From contig NZ_JAYWXI010000002.1 of assembly GCF_036016955.1 (NCBI RefSeq), forward strand, positions 208,785 to 272,784: a stretch of 64,000 nucleotides of DNA, in the 5' to 3' direction. The position numbers were made by a program, and so were the translations under genes. Position 1 is the first letter of the stretch; every line of letters begins with the position of its first letter. Source of the DNA: JAYWXI01 sp036016955. GTDB taxonomy: Bacteria > Bacteroidota > Bacteroidia > Flavobacteriales > Weeksellaceae. This document shows, in pieces, positions 15,893 through 24,913 of this stretch. The notes beneath the pieces are model-generated. The model worked only from the letters and a program-made list of their open reading frames with translations. It was not told the DNA's origin and searched no databases.

Positions 15893-16993
15893 ATGATTAA
15901 ATTCTTAGACTTACAAAAAATTAACCTACTATACCAGCAAGAAATGGAAGAACGACTTTTGCAAACATTCCGTAGTGGTTGGTATTTGCTAGGTAGCGAA
16001 GTGAAAACCTTTGAGCAACATTTGGCACAATATATCGGTTCACCCAATGCTATTGGAGTTGCTAATGGATTAGATGCCCTCCGCCTCATCTTAAAGGCCT
16101 ATATCTCCATGGGGATAATGCAACCGGGTGATGAAGTAATTGTACCTGCCAACACCTATATTGCCTCCATTTTAGCCATTTCCGACAATGGATTGAAACC
16201 CGTTTTAGTGGAACCTAATCCCAAAACTTTCAACATTGATATAGATAAAATAGAAGAGCATATCACACCAAAGACCAAAGCCATTATGATCGTACATCTT
16301 TACGGGAGAGTCGTTTGGTCTGAACAGTTGGAAAGCATTGCCAGAAAACATCAGTTAAAAATCATTGAAGACAATGCACAAGCTATTGGGGCAAGATGGA
16401 ACAACATCAAAACAGGTCATCTCGGAGATGCAGCAGGGTTTAGTTTTTATCCTGGTAAAAACCTTGGAGCCTTAGGCGATGCTGGAGCTGTAACGACAAA
16501 AGACAATGATTTAGCAAAAACCATCAGAGCTTTAGCCAATTATGGTTCTAACGTAAAGTATGTGAATATTTACCAAGGTTTAAACTCTCGTTTGGACGAA
16601 CTACAAGCGGCGGTATTAGATGTAAAACTAAAATACATTGACCAAGAAAATGAAGCGAGAAGAAGAGTGGCAAAACGCTTCATCTCTGAGATAAAAAACC
16701 CTAAGATTATCTTACCAGAATATCCAACAGAGGAAAAAGAAATGGTATGGCATGTTTTCGTTATAGAATGTCAGCAAAGAGATAAACTACAAAATTACCT
16801 CACAGAGAATGGTGTACAGACCATCATCCACTATCCTATTCCACCACACAAACAAGAAGCCTATAAAGAATACAACCACCTCTCTTTCCCCATTACAGAG
16901 CGAATGAGCCAGAAGGTATTAAGTCTACCTATTTCTTCTATATTAACAGATGAAGAAATAAGTAAAATCATTGATATTGTAAATAAATTTTAG
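15893..16993 (+). CDS. fdtB: dTDP-3-amino-3,6-dideoxyhexose aminotransferase (FdtB/QdtB, DegT family)
   Basis: A 366-residue PLP enzyme of the DegT/DnrJ/EryC1/StrS family. It begins MIKFLDLQKINLLYQQEMEE, typical for FdtB/QdtB. Cofactor residues are visible in GVANGLDALRLIL, EDNAQAIGA and FYPGKNLGALGDAG, where Lys189 should form the Schiff base. It aminates the 3-keto sugar produced by FdtA, using glutamate. It is separated from the upstream GNAT_6 gene by 57 bp and from the next GT2 by 3 bp. Its composition (about 43% GC in one 60-base sample) is much higher than that of the genes just before it, so the cassette is a mosaic. Confidence 0.92.
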   Translation: MIKFLDLQKINLLYQQEMEERLLQTFRSGWYLLGSEVKTFEQHLAQYIGSPNAIGVANGLDALRLILKAYISMGIMQPGDEVIVPANTYIASILAISDNGLKPVLVEPNPKTFNIDIDKIEEHITPKTKAIMIVHLYGRVVWSEQLESIARKHQLKIIEDNAQAIGARWNNIKTGHLGDAAGFSFYPGKNLGALGDAGAVTTKDNDLAKTIRALANYGSNVKYVNIYQGLNSRLDELQAAVLDVKLKYIDQENEARRRVAKRFISEIKNPKIILPEYPTEEKEMVWHVFVIECQQRDKLQNYLTENGVQTIIHYPIPPHKQEAYKEYNHLSFPITERMSQKVLSLPISSILTDEEISKIIDIVNKF

Positions 16994-16996
16994 ACA

Positions 16997-17905
16997 ATGG
17001 AACAAGCATTAGTTAGTATCATCGTGGTATCCTACAATCACTCCCTGTATATTAAGGAGTGTCTAGATAGTATAAAATCTCAAACTCATACTAATATTGA
17101 GCTCATAGTAGCAGATGATGCCTCTAAAGACAATTCTGTTGAAATTTTTGAAAACTGGCTTTCGGAAAATAATTACTTTGCAAAGAAAAATTTCCATAAA
17201 GAAAATACCGGACTTGCCACCACTCTTAATGAATGTATGGAAATGGTGACTGGAAAATATATAAAACTTATTGCTGCTGATGATTATTTGCATCCACAAT
17301 CCATAGAAAAATGTTTAGCTAAATTTAATGAAAACGATAAACTTGGATTTGTGTTTTCAGATACTTATTTTGTAGATAAGCACTCCAATCTATTGGATAG
17401 AAATCTATTTTCTAGAGAATTGTATTCTCTCCCTTACGAGCAATTAAAAGATGAATTGATGAATAAATGCTTTATTTGTGGACCTACTATATTAATCTCT
17501 TGTAAAGCGTGGACAGAAGCTGGTAAATATAATCCTACCAAAATAGTAGAAGATTATGACAGATGGCTAAGGATAATAACTATGGGGTATGAATTCGGTG
17601 TTGTCATAGAAAAGCTAGCCTATTATCGTTCTCATGGAGAGAATATTTCTTCTAAAAGCAATGGAAAATTACAAGAAGAGGTTTTTATGCTCAACTTCAA
17701 ATACTCTACAAGAAAACTATTTCTAAATACTGAAATTGAAAATATCTATTTAAGAACTTCTCACCGATATAGTAGAGAGTTTTTTGATGTTTATAAAAAA
17801 TATAAATATTGCGATGATTTTTCCTATTTTTTTATAAAGAATGATATGCAATTTGCCCTTAAAGTATATAGAATAGTTAAACAAAAATTAAGTATCAAAA
17901 ACTAA
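16997..17905 (+). CDS. GT2-family glycosyltransferase
   Basis: A 302-residue GT-A enzyme. LVSIIVVSYNHSLYIKECLDSI and LIVADDASKDNSVE form the nucleotide-binding face, IAADDYLHP is the D-x-D region, and EDYDRWLRIITMGYEFG is the C-terminal catalytic/acceptor segment often seen in capsule GT2 enzymes. It follows fdtB by 3 bp and could transfer the amino sugar, although donor choice cannot be read from the motifs. Confidence 0.88.
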   Translation: MEQALVSIIVVSYNHSLYIKECLDSIKSQTHTNIELIVADDASKDNSVEIFENWLSENNYFAKKNFHKENTGLATTLNECMEMVTGKYIKLIAADDYLHPQSIEKCLAKFNENDKLGFVFSDTYFVDKHSNLLDRNLFSRELYSLPYEQLKDELMNKCFICGPTILISCKAWTEAGKYNPTKIVEDYDRWLRIITMGYEFGVVIEKLAYYRSHGENISSKSNGKLQEEVFMLNFKYSTRKLFLNTEIENIYLRTSHRYSREFFDVYKKYKYCDDFSYFFIKNDMQFALKVYRIVKQKLSIKN

Positions 17906-17907
17906 GA

Positions 17908-19065
17908 ATGAATATTGTTTATTTTTTTCCAAACTTGAAGGATGCTGCGGGCACCGAAAGAATGCTAAATATTAAAGCAAATTATTTGGCGGATGTGCTG
18001 GGGTACAACGTAACGATAATTACTTATAGGCAGTATGATGATCCTATTTTCTTTAAGTTTAGTGAGAAAATAAAAATGATTCATTTTGATATTCCGGATC
18101 CTACACGAGACCTGAAAAACTTTCCCAGTGCAGAGAGAAGAAAGTTGTATAAAAACTTTATGGCAACTTACCGAAAAAAAGTGGAGGATTATCTGTACCA
18201 TAATCCTACGGATATTGCGATTTCGATGTATTTTGGTGCGGAACACAAGTTTTTACCCTTGATAAAAGACGGGAGTAAAAAAGTAATGGAATACCATTTT
18301 CATTTTGATATTACACCGTTTAGTAAAATTTTAAAATCCGGTTGGTCTTTGCAAAATTTAAAGGCTAAAATTTTAACCAAATTGTTCCAAAGAACGCTTA
18401 ACAAGTTTGATAAAATTGTAGTGCTTACGGAAGAAGACGAAAAAGCGTGGAGTCACTATTTTGATAATGTAACCAATATTCCCAATCCGATCACGATAGA
18501 ACCTATTACCACAGATTATAAGACTAAAAGAGTGCTTGCGGTGGGAAGATTTGTTGAACAAAAGGGATTCGACTATCTTATTGATGCTTGGGCAATTATA
18601 GCAAAAAAACATCCAAAGTGGAGTCTATATATATACGGTTGGGGAGATTTAAAACATGACCTTCAGCGGCAAATAGAAAAGTTAGATTTAGTAGATTCAG
18701 TTACTCTATTTCCCCCTAATAAAGAAATTAATAAGGTCTATGCTTCTCACTCTGTCTACGCTCTAAGTTCTAGATTTGAAGGTTTTGGTCTAGTTTTATG
18801 TGAAGCTTTATCTTGCGGTTTGTCTCCTGTAGCCTTCGCTTGTAAAAATGGACCTAAAGATATGATGGGAGAGAGTAAATTGGAAAACTTTTTAGTAGAG
18901 CCCAATAATGTAGAAACTTTTGCAGAAAAATTAAGCGAATTAATGGAAAGCGAGGTTTTAAGAAAGGAAATGTCAGAAGAGGCATTGAGAGTATCAAAAC
19001 GCTACGAAATGCCTAATATTATGAAAAAATGGGAAGGATTGTTTAGAAATTTAGTGAAGAAATAG
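17908..19065 (+). CDS. GT4-family glycosyltransferase
   Basis: A 385-residue GT-B enzyme. The N-terminal domain has FPNLKDAAGTERMLNIKANYL. The donor domain has VLAVGRFVEQKGFDYLIDAW, YIYGWGDLKHDLQRQIEKLDL and SSRFEGFGLVLCEALSCG with the EGFG...E motif. It is a retaining enzyme of the amylovoran GalE-like group in appearance. It starts 2 bp after the previous stop. Confidence 0.88.
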   Translation: MNIVYFFPNLKDAAGTERMLNIKANYLADVLGYNVTIITYRQYDDPIFFKFSEKIKMIHFDIPDPTRDLKNFPSAERRKLYKNFMATYRKKVEDYLYHNPTDIAISMYFGAEHKFLPLIKDGSKKVMEYHFHFDITPFSKILKSGWSLQNLKAKILTKLFQRTLNKFDKIVVLTEEDEKAWSHYFDNVTNIPNPITIEPITTDYKTKRVLAVGRFVEQKGFDYLIDAWAIIAKKHPKWSLYIYGWGDLKHDLQRQIEKLDLVDSVTLFPPNKEINKVYASHSVYALSSRFEGFGLVLCEALSCGLSPVAFACKNGPKDMMGESKLENFLVEPNNVETFAEKLSELMESEVLRKEMSEEALRVSKRYEMPNIMKKWEGLFRNLVKK

Positions 19066-19131
19066 ACATTATTATGAATATACTTATGGAAGATTTTAAT
19101 AAATATTTGATATACTTGTAATTACTATACT

Positions 19132-19830
19132 ATGGTTATTGGGAGCGGGCTTATAGCATCATTATTTACGAATGCAGATAGAGAAGATATCATTTTTTTT
19201 GCTTCGGGGGTTTCTAATTCGCTAGAAGTTAGGGAGGAGGAGTTTATGCGCGAGGAAAAACTTCTTAGAGAGACCATTAGCAACCATCCGGATAAGGTAA
19301 TGGTATATTTTTCTACTTGTAGCATATACGATTCTTCTAAGGTAGATAGCCCTTATGTGCGTCACAAATTGAAAATGGAGACTATTGTCTCGAATAATAG
19401 TAGCAGCTATTTAATTTTAAGGTTAAGCAATGTGGTAGGCAAAGGGGGGAATCCCAATTTGCTGATGAATTATTTGGTGCGATCGGTGGTGAATGGGGAC
19501 GTCATAAATGTACACACCAAAGCAACTAGAAACTTGATAGATGCCGATGATGTGAGAGCCATTGTATTGAGTTTGCTCGAAACCCCAAATAAAAACACCA
19601 TTATCAATCTGGCTTATTTGGAAAATTATACGATTGTTGAAATAGTGGAGGTATTGGAGTCTTTTTTTAAAACCAAACTTAATCTTAACCTTATCAAAGC
19701 AGGGTCCGGCTATCCTATTAGCATTTCGGCGGAAGTGAATCGTTATTACATACAAAACAATTTTCTAGATAAAGAAAACTATCTCAGAGCGATTTTGTCT
19801 AAGTATTATTTGGCTTGTAGAGCGGATTAA
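19132..19830 (+). CDS. Short NAD-dependent epimerase/dehydratase-like protein
   Basis: A 232-residue extended-SDR-type protein. The start is immediately followed by VIGSGLIA, a Rossmann G-x-G-x-x-A variant. STCSIYDSSKVDSPYVRHK supplies the catalytic region (Ser/Thr upstream of Y-x3-K, read here as Y-V-R-H-K). LRLSNVVGKGGNPNLLMNYL and the following TRNLIDADDVRAIVL match the substrate-binding half. It is shorter than typical sugar epimerases (about 300), missing part of the middle. It probably modifies a nucleotide-sugar precursor of the locus, but I cannot name the reaction. Confidence 0.72.
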   Translation: MVIGSGLIASLFTNADREDIIFFASGVSNSLEVREEEFMREEKLLRETISNHPDKVMVYFSTCSIYDSSKVDSPYVRHKLKMETIVSNNSSSYLILRLSNVVGKGGNPNLLMNYLVRSVVNGDVINVHTKATRNLIDADDVRAIVLSLLETPNKNTIINLAYLENYTIVEIVEVLESFFKTKLNLNLIKAGSGYPISISAEVNRYYIQNNFLDKENYLRAILSKYYLACRAD

Positions 19831-19833
19831 AGT

Positions 19834-19841
19834 TACATTTG
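19834..19841 (+). promoter_or_regulatory. Possible internal promoter -7 box before the hexapeptide acyltransferase
   Basis: TACATTTG matches TAnnTTTG and lies 19 bases before ATG 19860, just after the epimerase stop. No good TTG is placed upstream, so this is weak. Confidence 0.3.
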
Positions 19842-19859
19842 TGTTTTAGTTTGATAAAA

Positions 19860-20426
19860 ATGAAAGGATTTATATTGTTTTTAGTTAATAAACTTTTTAA
19901 TTTGTTTAAATATTCGGAAACTTTTTTTCTAAGAAAGAAATTTTTTGCGAACTCTAAATCCCAGGTTCATGCCTCTTTTAGATTGGGGGGCTATAATACG
20001 TTGGATATTCATTCTAAGGCTGTTTTCAATATAGCAGAAAATGTGATGATAAATCAAAATAATTTTATCACAGTAAAGAAAGAGGCTCAATTGAGTATAG
20101 GAAAAGAGACTTACATTACTAGGGCTACTATTTCTTGTTTGGAAGAGATAACCATTGGAGAAAACTGTATTTTGGGAGAAGGGTTGAAAATTTTTGATCA
20201 TAATCACAGTTATACTCAGGAGCCTTTTTCTGTATCTAAAACAGAATTTAATACAGCACCTATAAAAATTGGTAATAATGTTTGGACAGGAGCGAATTGC
20301 ATTATATTGAAAGGCGTGACGATAGGAGATAATGTGATTTTGGGAGCAGGGTGTACCATATATAAAGATATTCCTTCGAATAGTATAGTGATTAATAAAC
20401 AAGAGTTAATACTAAAATCGGTGTAA
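19860..20426 (+). CDS. Hexapeptide (LbH) acyltransferase, maltose/galactoside acetyltransferase-like
   Basis: A 188-residue protein with left-handed beta-helix repeats (LSIGKETYITRATISCLEEITIGENCILGEGLKI, then PIKIGNNVWTGANCIILKGVTIGDNVILGAGC). FDHNHSYT holds the probable catalytic His. It ends DIPSNSIVINKQELILKSV. I start it at ATG 19860 instead of an in-frame TTG 21 bases earlier. It should O-acetylate a sugar hydroxyl, either on the nucleotide sugar or on the growing oligosaccharide. Confidence 0.85.
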   Translation: MKGFILFLVNKLFNLFKYSETFFLRKKFFANSKSQVHASFRLGGYNTLDIHSKAVFNIAENVMINQNNFITVKKEAQLSIGKETYITRATISCLEEITIGENCILGEGLKIFDHNHSYTQEPFSVSKTEFNTAPIKIGNNVWTGANCIILKGVTIGDNVILGAGCTIYKDIPSNSIVINKQELILKSV

Positions 20427-20431
20427 TCAGT

Positions 20432-21403
20432 ATGAGTTTGGGATTTCCTATGGTATCGGTTATAATGTCGGTGTATAACGCAGAAAAATATTTGGCAGAA
20501 GCAATAGACTCGGTTCTTAATCAGACATATAGTGATTTTGAATTTATTATCATTGATGATTGTTCTACAGACTCCTCTTTTGCTATATTAAAAAAGTATG
20601 CCGCTAAAGATTCAAGGATAAAATTATTGCAAAAGAAAGAAAATAAGGGGACTCAGGGATTTATTGAAAATTTGAATTGGGGACTTGAGGAAGCTAGAGG
20701 TAAATATATTGCAAGGATGGATGCGGATGATATTAGCCATCCTACTAGATTTGAAAAGCAAGTGGATTTTTTAGATAATAATCCAAATGTTTTTATTATA
20801 GGCGCTCAATTAGATTTAATAAACGAGAAAAATGAAATAATAGGAGAAAAGTTAGCTAGCACTTACAATGAGGAAATTCAAGAGCGAATGCTTAAAACAA
20901 TACAGCTATTTCATCCTGTTATTATGTTCAGAAATGAAGGTTTAAGGTATAGGGACAAGGTTTGGTATTGTGAGGATTATGAGCTGTATCTTCGTTTGAT
21001 GTCGAAACAAAAAAAGATGGCTAATTTGCCAATTAAATTATTGAAATATAGGGTTTTAGGTGGTTCTATATCAAGAAAAGGGAGTAAGTTTATTAAATAC
21101 ATGTTTCTATCTAAAGCCTTTGAAATGTATTATGAAAGACAAAAAACAGGAAAAGATACTTACGAACAAATTAATCCTCACGCTTATGTGAATATACATA
21201 ATATAGATTATAAAAACTCCATGCAAGAAATGGAACAAGCTGCGAGAGCTTGTTTAAAATATAAATTCAGAGAAGAATTGGTAGATCTAGTGAAGAAACA
21301 AAAAAAGTTTTATCCTAATGAGAAGTTTGGATTTTATTCTTTGGTAAGTAAGCTGCCATCGAATTTATTTAATCTCTGTTGTAGAATCTTAAATCGGATA
21401 TAA
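20432..21403 (+). CDS. GT2-family glycosyltransferase
   Basis: A 323-residue GT-A enzyme with a textbook N-terminus: MVSVIMSVYNAEKYLAEAID, IIIDDCSTDSSFAIL and RMDADDISHPTRFEKQV. The last contains the metal-binding D-A-D-D. CEDYELYLRLM is the C-terminal catalytic segment. It resembles WfgS/CpsJ-like capsular transferases. It is 5 bp after the acyltransferase. Confidence 0.9.
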   Translation: MSLGFPMVSVIMSVYNAEKYLAEAIDSVLNQTYSDFEFIIIDDCSTDSSFAILKKYAAKDSRIKLLQKKENKGTQGFIENLNWGLEEARGKYIARMDADDISHPTRFEKQVDFLDNNPNVFIIGAQLDLINEKNEIIGEKLASTYNEEIQERMLKTIQLFHPVIMFRNEGLRYRDKVWYCEDYELYLRLMSKQKKMANLPIKLLKYRVLGGSISRKGSKFIKYMFLSKAFEMYYERQKTGKDTYEQINPHAYVNIHNIDYKNSMQEMEQAARACLKYKFREELVDLVKKQKKFYPNEKFGFYSLVSKLPSNLFNLCCRILNRI

Positions 21404-21415
21404 CATAGAATAAAA

Positions 21416-22432
21416 ATGGATATATATATAAAATCATTCAATAGAGCATACTATCTAGATCGTTGTCTAGCGTCTATTGCAAGAAATGTGAAGGGAACTT
21501 ATTCTATTACGGTTCTAGATGACGGTACTCTTCCAAAATATTTGGATAAAATAAAAGAGAAGTATCCTTATATCAATGTTAGAACTTCAAAATCTTATTC
21601 TCAAAAAGTAAAGGCGGTAGAAGATAATATTTTATTGGGGAAGGATATAGACGGTTTTAGTATTCCTACCGACTTATGGATAGAAGCAGTTGAAAACGGA
21701 GCGGATTACTGTATCGTTACAGAAGATGATGTGTGGTTTACAGAAACAATTGATGTAGAAAATTTACTAACAGAAGCAGAGAAAAATAACATCAATCTTT
21801 TAAAATTAGGTTGGCTAAGTAACTTTAAAGAGGATGAATATCTCCAAATAGTTAAAATTAATGAGAATATCAATTTTAATAGGCCTAAAGATTTGTTTTT
21901 AGGTTCTAAGTGGCTGATGGATATATTTTTCTATAATAAATACAAGTTTTTTACACTAGGATATAAATTAGGCATTTTTGATAATTATACCAAAAGAAAA
22001 TACTGGTCGCTCAATTCTATTTTGATGGGGCTATGGAAAAAAGAGTATTGGCTAGAAGTTTGGAAAGACGCAAAGGGTAAGGTGGACGAAAAACAACAAT
22101 TAAGAAACGCTGCCGCTTACTATAATAAACATAAAAATAATCTTAATTTTATAGCAAGACTTTCCAAGGAAGCCATGAAAACGACTTTTCAAAGTTCTGC
22201 GACCAATTCTTATCATGAGTATGGTTTTAAGGTGGATATTAACTATATCAACTACCTTTTGAATGAGGCTTGGTATAACGAAACCTTAGATAGTATGCAA
22301 AATTATCCTAATGACTTTTCTATTGAGTATCTAGAAACCTTCTTTGATGATAAGGTGGATAAAAACGAATATCGTAAGTGGGTAGAGCAGTTTAAAAATC
22401 AATACAGGAGTTTGGGTTGTGACATCGAATAG
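21416..22432 (+). CDS. Glycosyltransferase-like protein, unassigned GT-A type
   Basis: A 338-residue protein. The opening MDIYIKSFNRAYYLDRCLAS with ITVLDDGTLPKYLD is a GT2-like nucleotide-binding strand, and DYCIVTEDDVWFTETIDVE gives an acidic E-D-D motif. The rest (about 200 residues, rich in aromatic and basic residues) has no motif I know. It probably adds a sugar within this locus. The later position of the acidic triad (near residue 104) differs from ordinary GT2 proteins. Confidence 0.7.
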   Translation: MDIYIKSFNRAYYLDRCLASIARNVKGTYSITVLDDGTLPKYLDKIKEKYPYINVRTSKSYSQKVKAVEDNILLGKDIDGFSIPTDLWIEAVENGADYCIVTEDDVWFTETIDVENLLTEAEKNNINLLKLGWLSNFKEDEYLQIVKINENINFNRPKDLFLGSKWLMDIFFYNKYKFFTLGYKLGIFDNYTKRKYWSLNSILMGLWKKEYWLEVWKDAKGKVDEKQQLRNAAAYYNKHKNNLNFIARLSKEAMKTTFQSSATNSYHEYGFKVDINYINYLLNEAWYNETLDSMQNYPNDFSIEYLETFFDDKVDKNEYRKWVEQFKNQYRSLGCDIE

Positions 22433-22491
22433 TATGGGGCTATAAAATCTAAACGAAAAATACTGGGTATGTTTAATAAAAAATAAAATGA

Positions 22492-23610
22492 GTGGGTATT
22501 AGTATATTACATCCGTATTTTACGATTGCTATTATTGCGCTTATCGTAATCAGCGTAATGGAGTTTAGGAGCGGACCGTATTCTCCTAAAAAACAAATTT
22601 GGTTCGTTGTTGCCTTTCTCATTGTATTGGCAGGCTTTAGAAATCTGATGATTGACGATAGGGCCTATAAAGATATGTATGCCCTTTTTGGAGTTAATTT
22701 GCCCTATGATATATCGGTATTAAAGGAAAATTTTTATGGAATAGAGTGGATCTACGCTCTCTATAATAAAATTATTTTTTCTTTGGGGATGCCTTTTTCT
22801 TTCCTTGTTTTTTTCACGGCTCTGATGACAGTTTCGATTAAGTGTCGGTTTGTAAGTATTAATAGTGCATATCCGGCGTTAAGTTTTTTGCTGTATATGA
22901 TTCCGTCGTACTTTACGGGAGATATGGCGCATATGAGACAAGCGGTGGCGATAGCCCTTGTGTTTCTTTCGTATGAAGCGATAAAGCACCGAAGACTTTG
23001 GCTTTTTTTGGTGTTAATTTATATCGCTAATGGGTTTCATAACTCATCTTTGATTTTTTTGTTTGCTTATTGGCTGGTTTTGCTTCCCATGAAAAAATGG
23101 TTTATTATTTCTGCGGTGGCCTTATGTATGGTGCTTTCTCCATTTGAAGTGTACAATAATATTTCCTTGTTGGAGGGGATTACCCCAAAGGAAGTTATGC
23201 AAGATTACCAAAATTATGAGAGTATCGTGCACGAGGAAACAGGGAAGCTGAGGTTTAACGATATACTATCCATGTTCTATCTTTTTTTCATTCTTGCTTT
23301 CAATGAGGAGGCGGAAGAAAAAATTCCTTATTATGAGTATATGAGGAATATTGTAGTGGTTGGGATTTGTATTTATTTTATTTTCCGGAACAGCCCGATA
23401 TTTTCTACACGATTGGTTACCTATTATTATCTTTTTGCTAGTATTATGGTTCCCAGTATTATTGCCTCGGTATCTTCCCAGCACCTTCGGAAGTATTTGT
23501 ATGGGGTGATGTTGTGTTTTGTGGTTTTTTATTATTTTGTTTTTGCAAATAATGCAGGAAAAAAAGGTTTTACGCCGGAGAATTATTCAAACTGGCTTAT
23601 CGGGGGATAA
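22492..23610 (+). CDS. EpsG/Wzy-like polysaccharide polymerase, multi-pass membrane protein
   Basis: A 372-residue protein with about ten hydrophobic segments. GFRNLMIDDRAYKDMYALFG near the N-terminus, then DMAHMRQAVAIALVFLSYEAI and a GFHNSSLIFLFAYWLV segment, are the arrangement of EpsG-family and Wzy polymerases (the R-Q-A / H-x-S pattern). It should join repeat units on the periplasmic side. The start is GTG at 22492; the ATG 4 bases earlier is in another frame and hits a stop at once. It is the only Wzy-like candidate in the locus. Confidence 0.82.
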   Translation: MGISILHPYFTIAIIALIVISVMEFRSGPYSPKKQIWFVVAFLIVLAGFRNLMIDDRAYKDMYALFGVNLPYDISVLKENFYGIEWIYALYNKIIFSLGMPFSFLVFFTALMTVSIKCRFVSINSAYPALSFLLYMIPSYFTGDMAHMRQAVAIALVFLSYEAIKHRRLWLFLVLIYIANGFHNSSLIFLFAYWLVLLPMKKWFIISAVALCMVLSPFEVYNNISLLEGITPKEVMQDYQNYESIVHEETGKLRFNDILSMFYLFFILAFNEEAEEKIPYYEYMRNIVVVGICIYFIFRNSPIFSTRLVTYYYLFASIMVPSIIASVSSQHLRKYLYGVMLCFVVFYYFVFANNAGKKGFTPENYSNWLIGG

Positions 23611-23738
23611 TTTTTAGTGTGAGCAGGGCTAGGACATGCATTTTCTTTTTTTCTTTGAGGACGGAGCAAATTCTAAAAGTATGAAATCATTACTCTAAAT
23701 CTTTTGTTTTCAAGAGGGGTGAATTTTTGATAATCGTT

Positions 23739-24899
23739 ATGGATAAATCACAAAAAATAAAAGTATTATTTAGACTTAGGTCTTTAGAGATGGGAGGGGT
23801 GCCACGGGTGGTTTTAGACTTGTTGAGGAATCTTCCTAAGGACAAGTTTGATTTGGCTTTAATGCTTAATTTGTATCAAGGTGAACTGGTCTCTGAAATA
23901 CCTAAAGAAGTTAGGCTTATCGTGGTGGAAAAAGGGAGAGAGCAGATGTCTCAAAATGCTTTTGTTCAAAAAATACAACTGGGACTAAGGCGATTGAAGT
24001 TAGAATTCTACGATAAATTTCCGAGTTTACTTTATGCTTTTAAAGTAAAGGAAGAGTACGATATAGAAGTATCGCCGGGCTATGCGGAATTTGAGATGGT
24101 GCTCAATTCACCTAATAAAAAATCCAAAAAAGTAGGGTGGTTTCATACCGATGTTAGCTACGATAAAGATGAGGCAAGGGTAAAAAAACGCATTGATTTG
24201 ATGAAGAGGTTTGACTGGATGATTTTTGGGGCTGCACAAACCAGACAGGTGATAGAAGATTTGTATGGTGTAACTTACCCAAAGAGTTCAGTTATTTACA
24301 ATGTTATTAAAATCAATGAAGCGAGAGAGAAAGCAGAAGCTTTTAAAGTAGATTTTGATGTTCGTCCGTGCTTTACCTCAATTGGAAGGTTGCATAGCAG
24401 AAAGGGTTATCATACTTTAATAAAAGTCCATAAACGATTGATAGACGAAGGTTTACTACACTCTATTGCCGTTATAGGTGGAGGGAATGAGATGGAAAAT
24501 CTGAAAAATCAAGCAAGAGAATTATCCGTAGAAAAAACTTTTTTACTTTTGGATACTCAAAAAAATCCTTGGCCTTATGTTAAAGCGTCGGATTATTTTG
24601 TGCTACCGTCTCAATCGGAGAGTTATCCGCTAACGATAGGTGAGGTTATGGCGTTAGGGAAACCAATTATTTCCACCAATGTAGGTGGCATACCAGAAAT
24701 GATAGATGATGGGAAAGATGGTATTTTGGTTAATTACGATGAAAATGAACTTTTTGAAGCAATGAAAGCATTCCTTACCAATCCAGAATTGGTGGAGAAA
24801 ATTAAAAAAGGAACTTTAGGTGCTGATGAAAAGTTTGATGAGAGAAAGATATATGCTCAAGTTACAGAAGTGTTTGAGAGATTGGTAGCAAAGCCTTAG
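23739..24899 (+). CDS. GT4-family glycosyltransferase
   Basis: A 386-residue GT-B enzyme starting at ATG 23739, which places KIKVLFRLRSLEMGGVPRVV at the N-terminus. The donor domain shows SIGRLHSRKGYHTLIKVHKR, AVIGGGNEMENLKNQA and YFVLPSQSESYPLTIGEVMALG with the E-S-Y-P...E motif. It is a clear paralog of the minus-strand GT4 at 5786-6949 (shared NLPKDK, L-N-L-Y-x-G, Y-D-I-E, and KK-x-x-W-x-H). A 128-bp gap in front of it holds no clear promoter. Confidence 0.88.
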   Translation: MDKSQKIKVLFRLRSLEMGGVPRVVLDLLRNLPKDKFDLALMLNLYQGELVSEIPKEVRLIVVEKGREQMSQNAFVQKIQLGLRRLKLEFYDKFPSLLYAFKVKEEYDIEVSPGYAEFEMVLNSPNKKSKKVGWFHTDVSYDKDEARVKKRIDLMKRFDWMIFGAAQTRQVIEDLYGVTYPKSSVIYNVIKINEAREKAEAFKVDFDVRPCFTSIGRLHSRKGYHTLIKVHKRLIDEGLLHSIAVIGGGNEMENLKNQARELSVEKTFLLLDTQKNPWPYVKASDYFVLPSQSESYPLTIGEVMALGKPIISTNVGGIPEMIDDGKDGILVNYDENELFEAMKAFLTNPELVEKIKKGTLGADEKFDERKIYAQVTEVFERLVAKP

Positions 24900-24913
24900 A
24901 AATAAAACTAAAA

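Noticed and set aside
19132..19830. Epimerase gene considered as a broken pseudogene
   Set aside because: It is short, but the Rossmann motif is at the very start, the Y-x3-K motif is intact and the frame is open, so I keep it as a gene.
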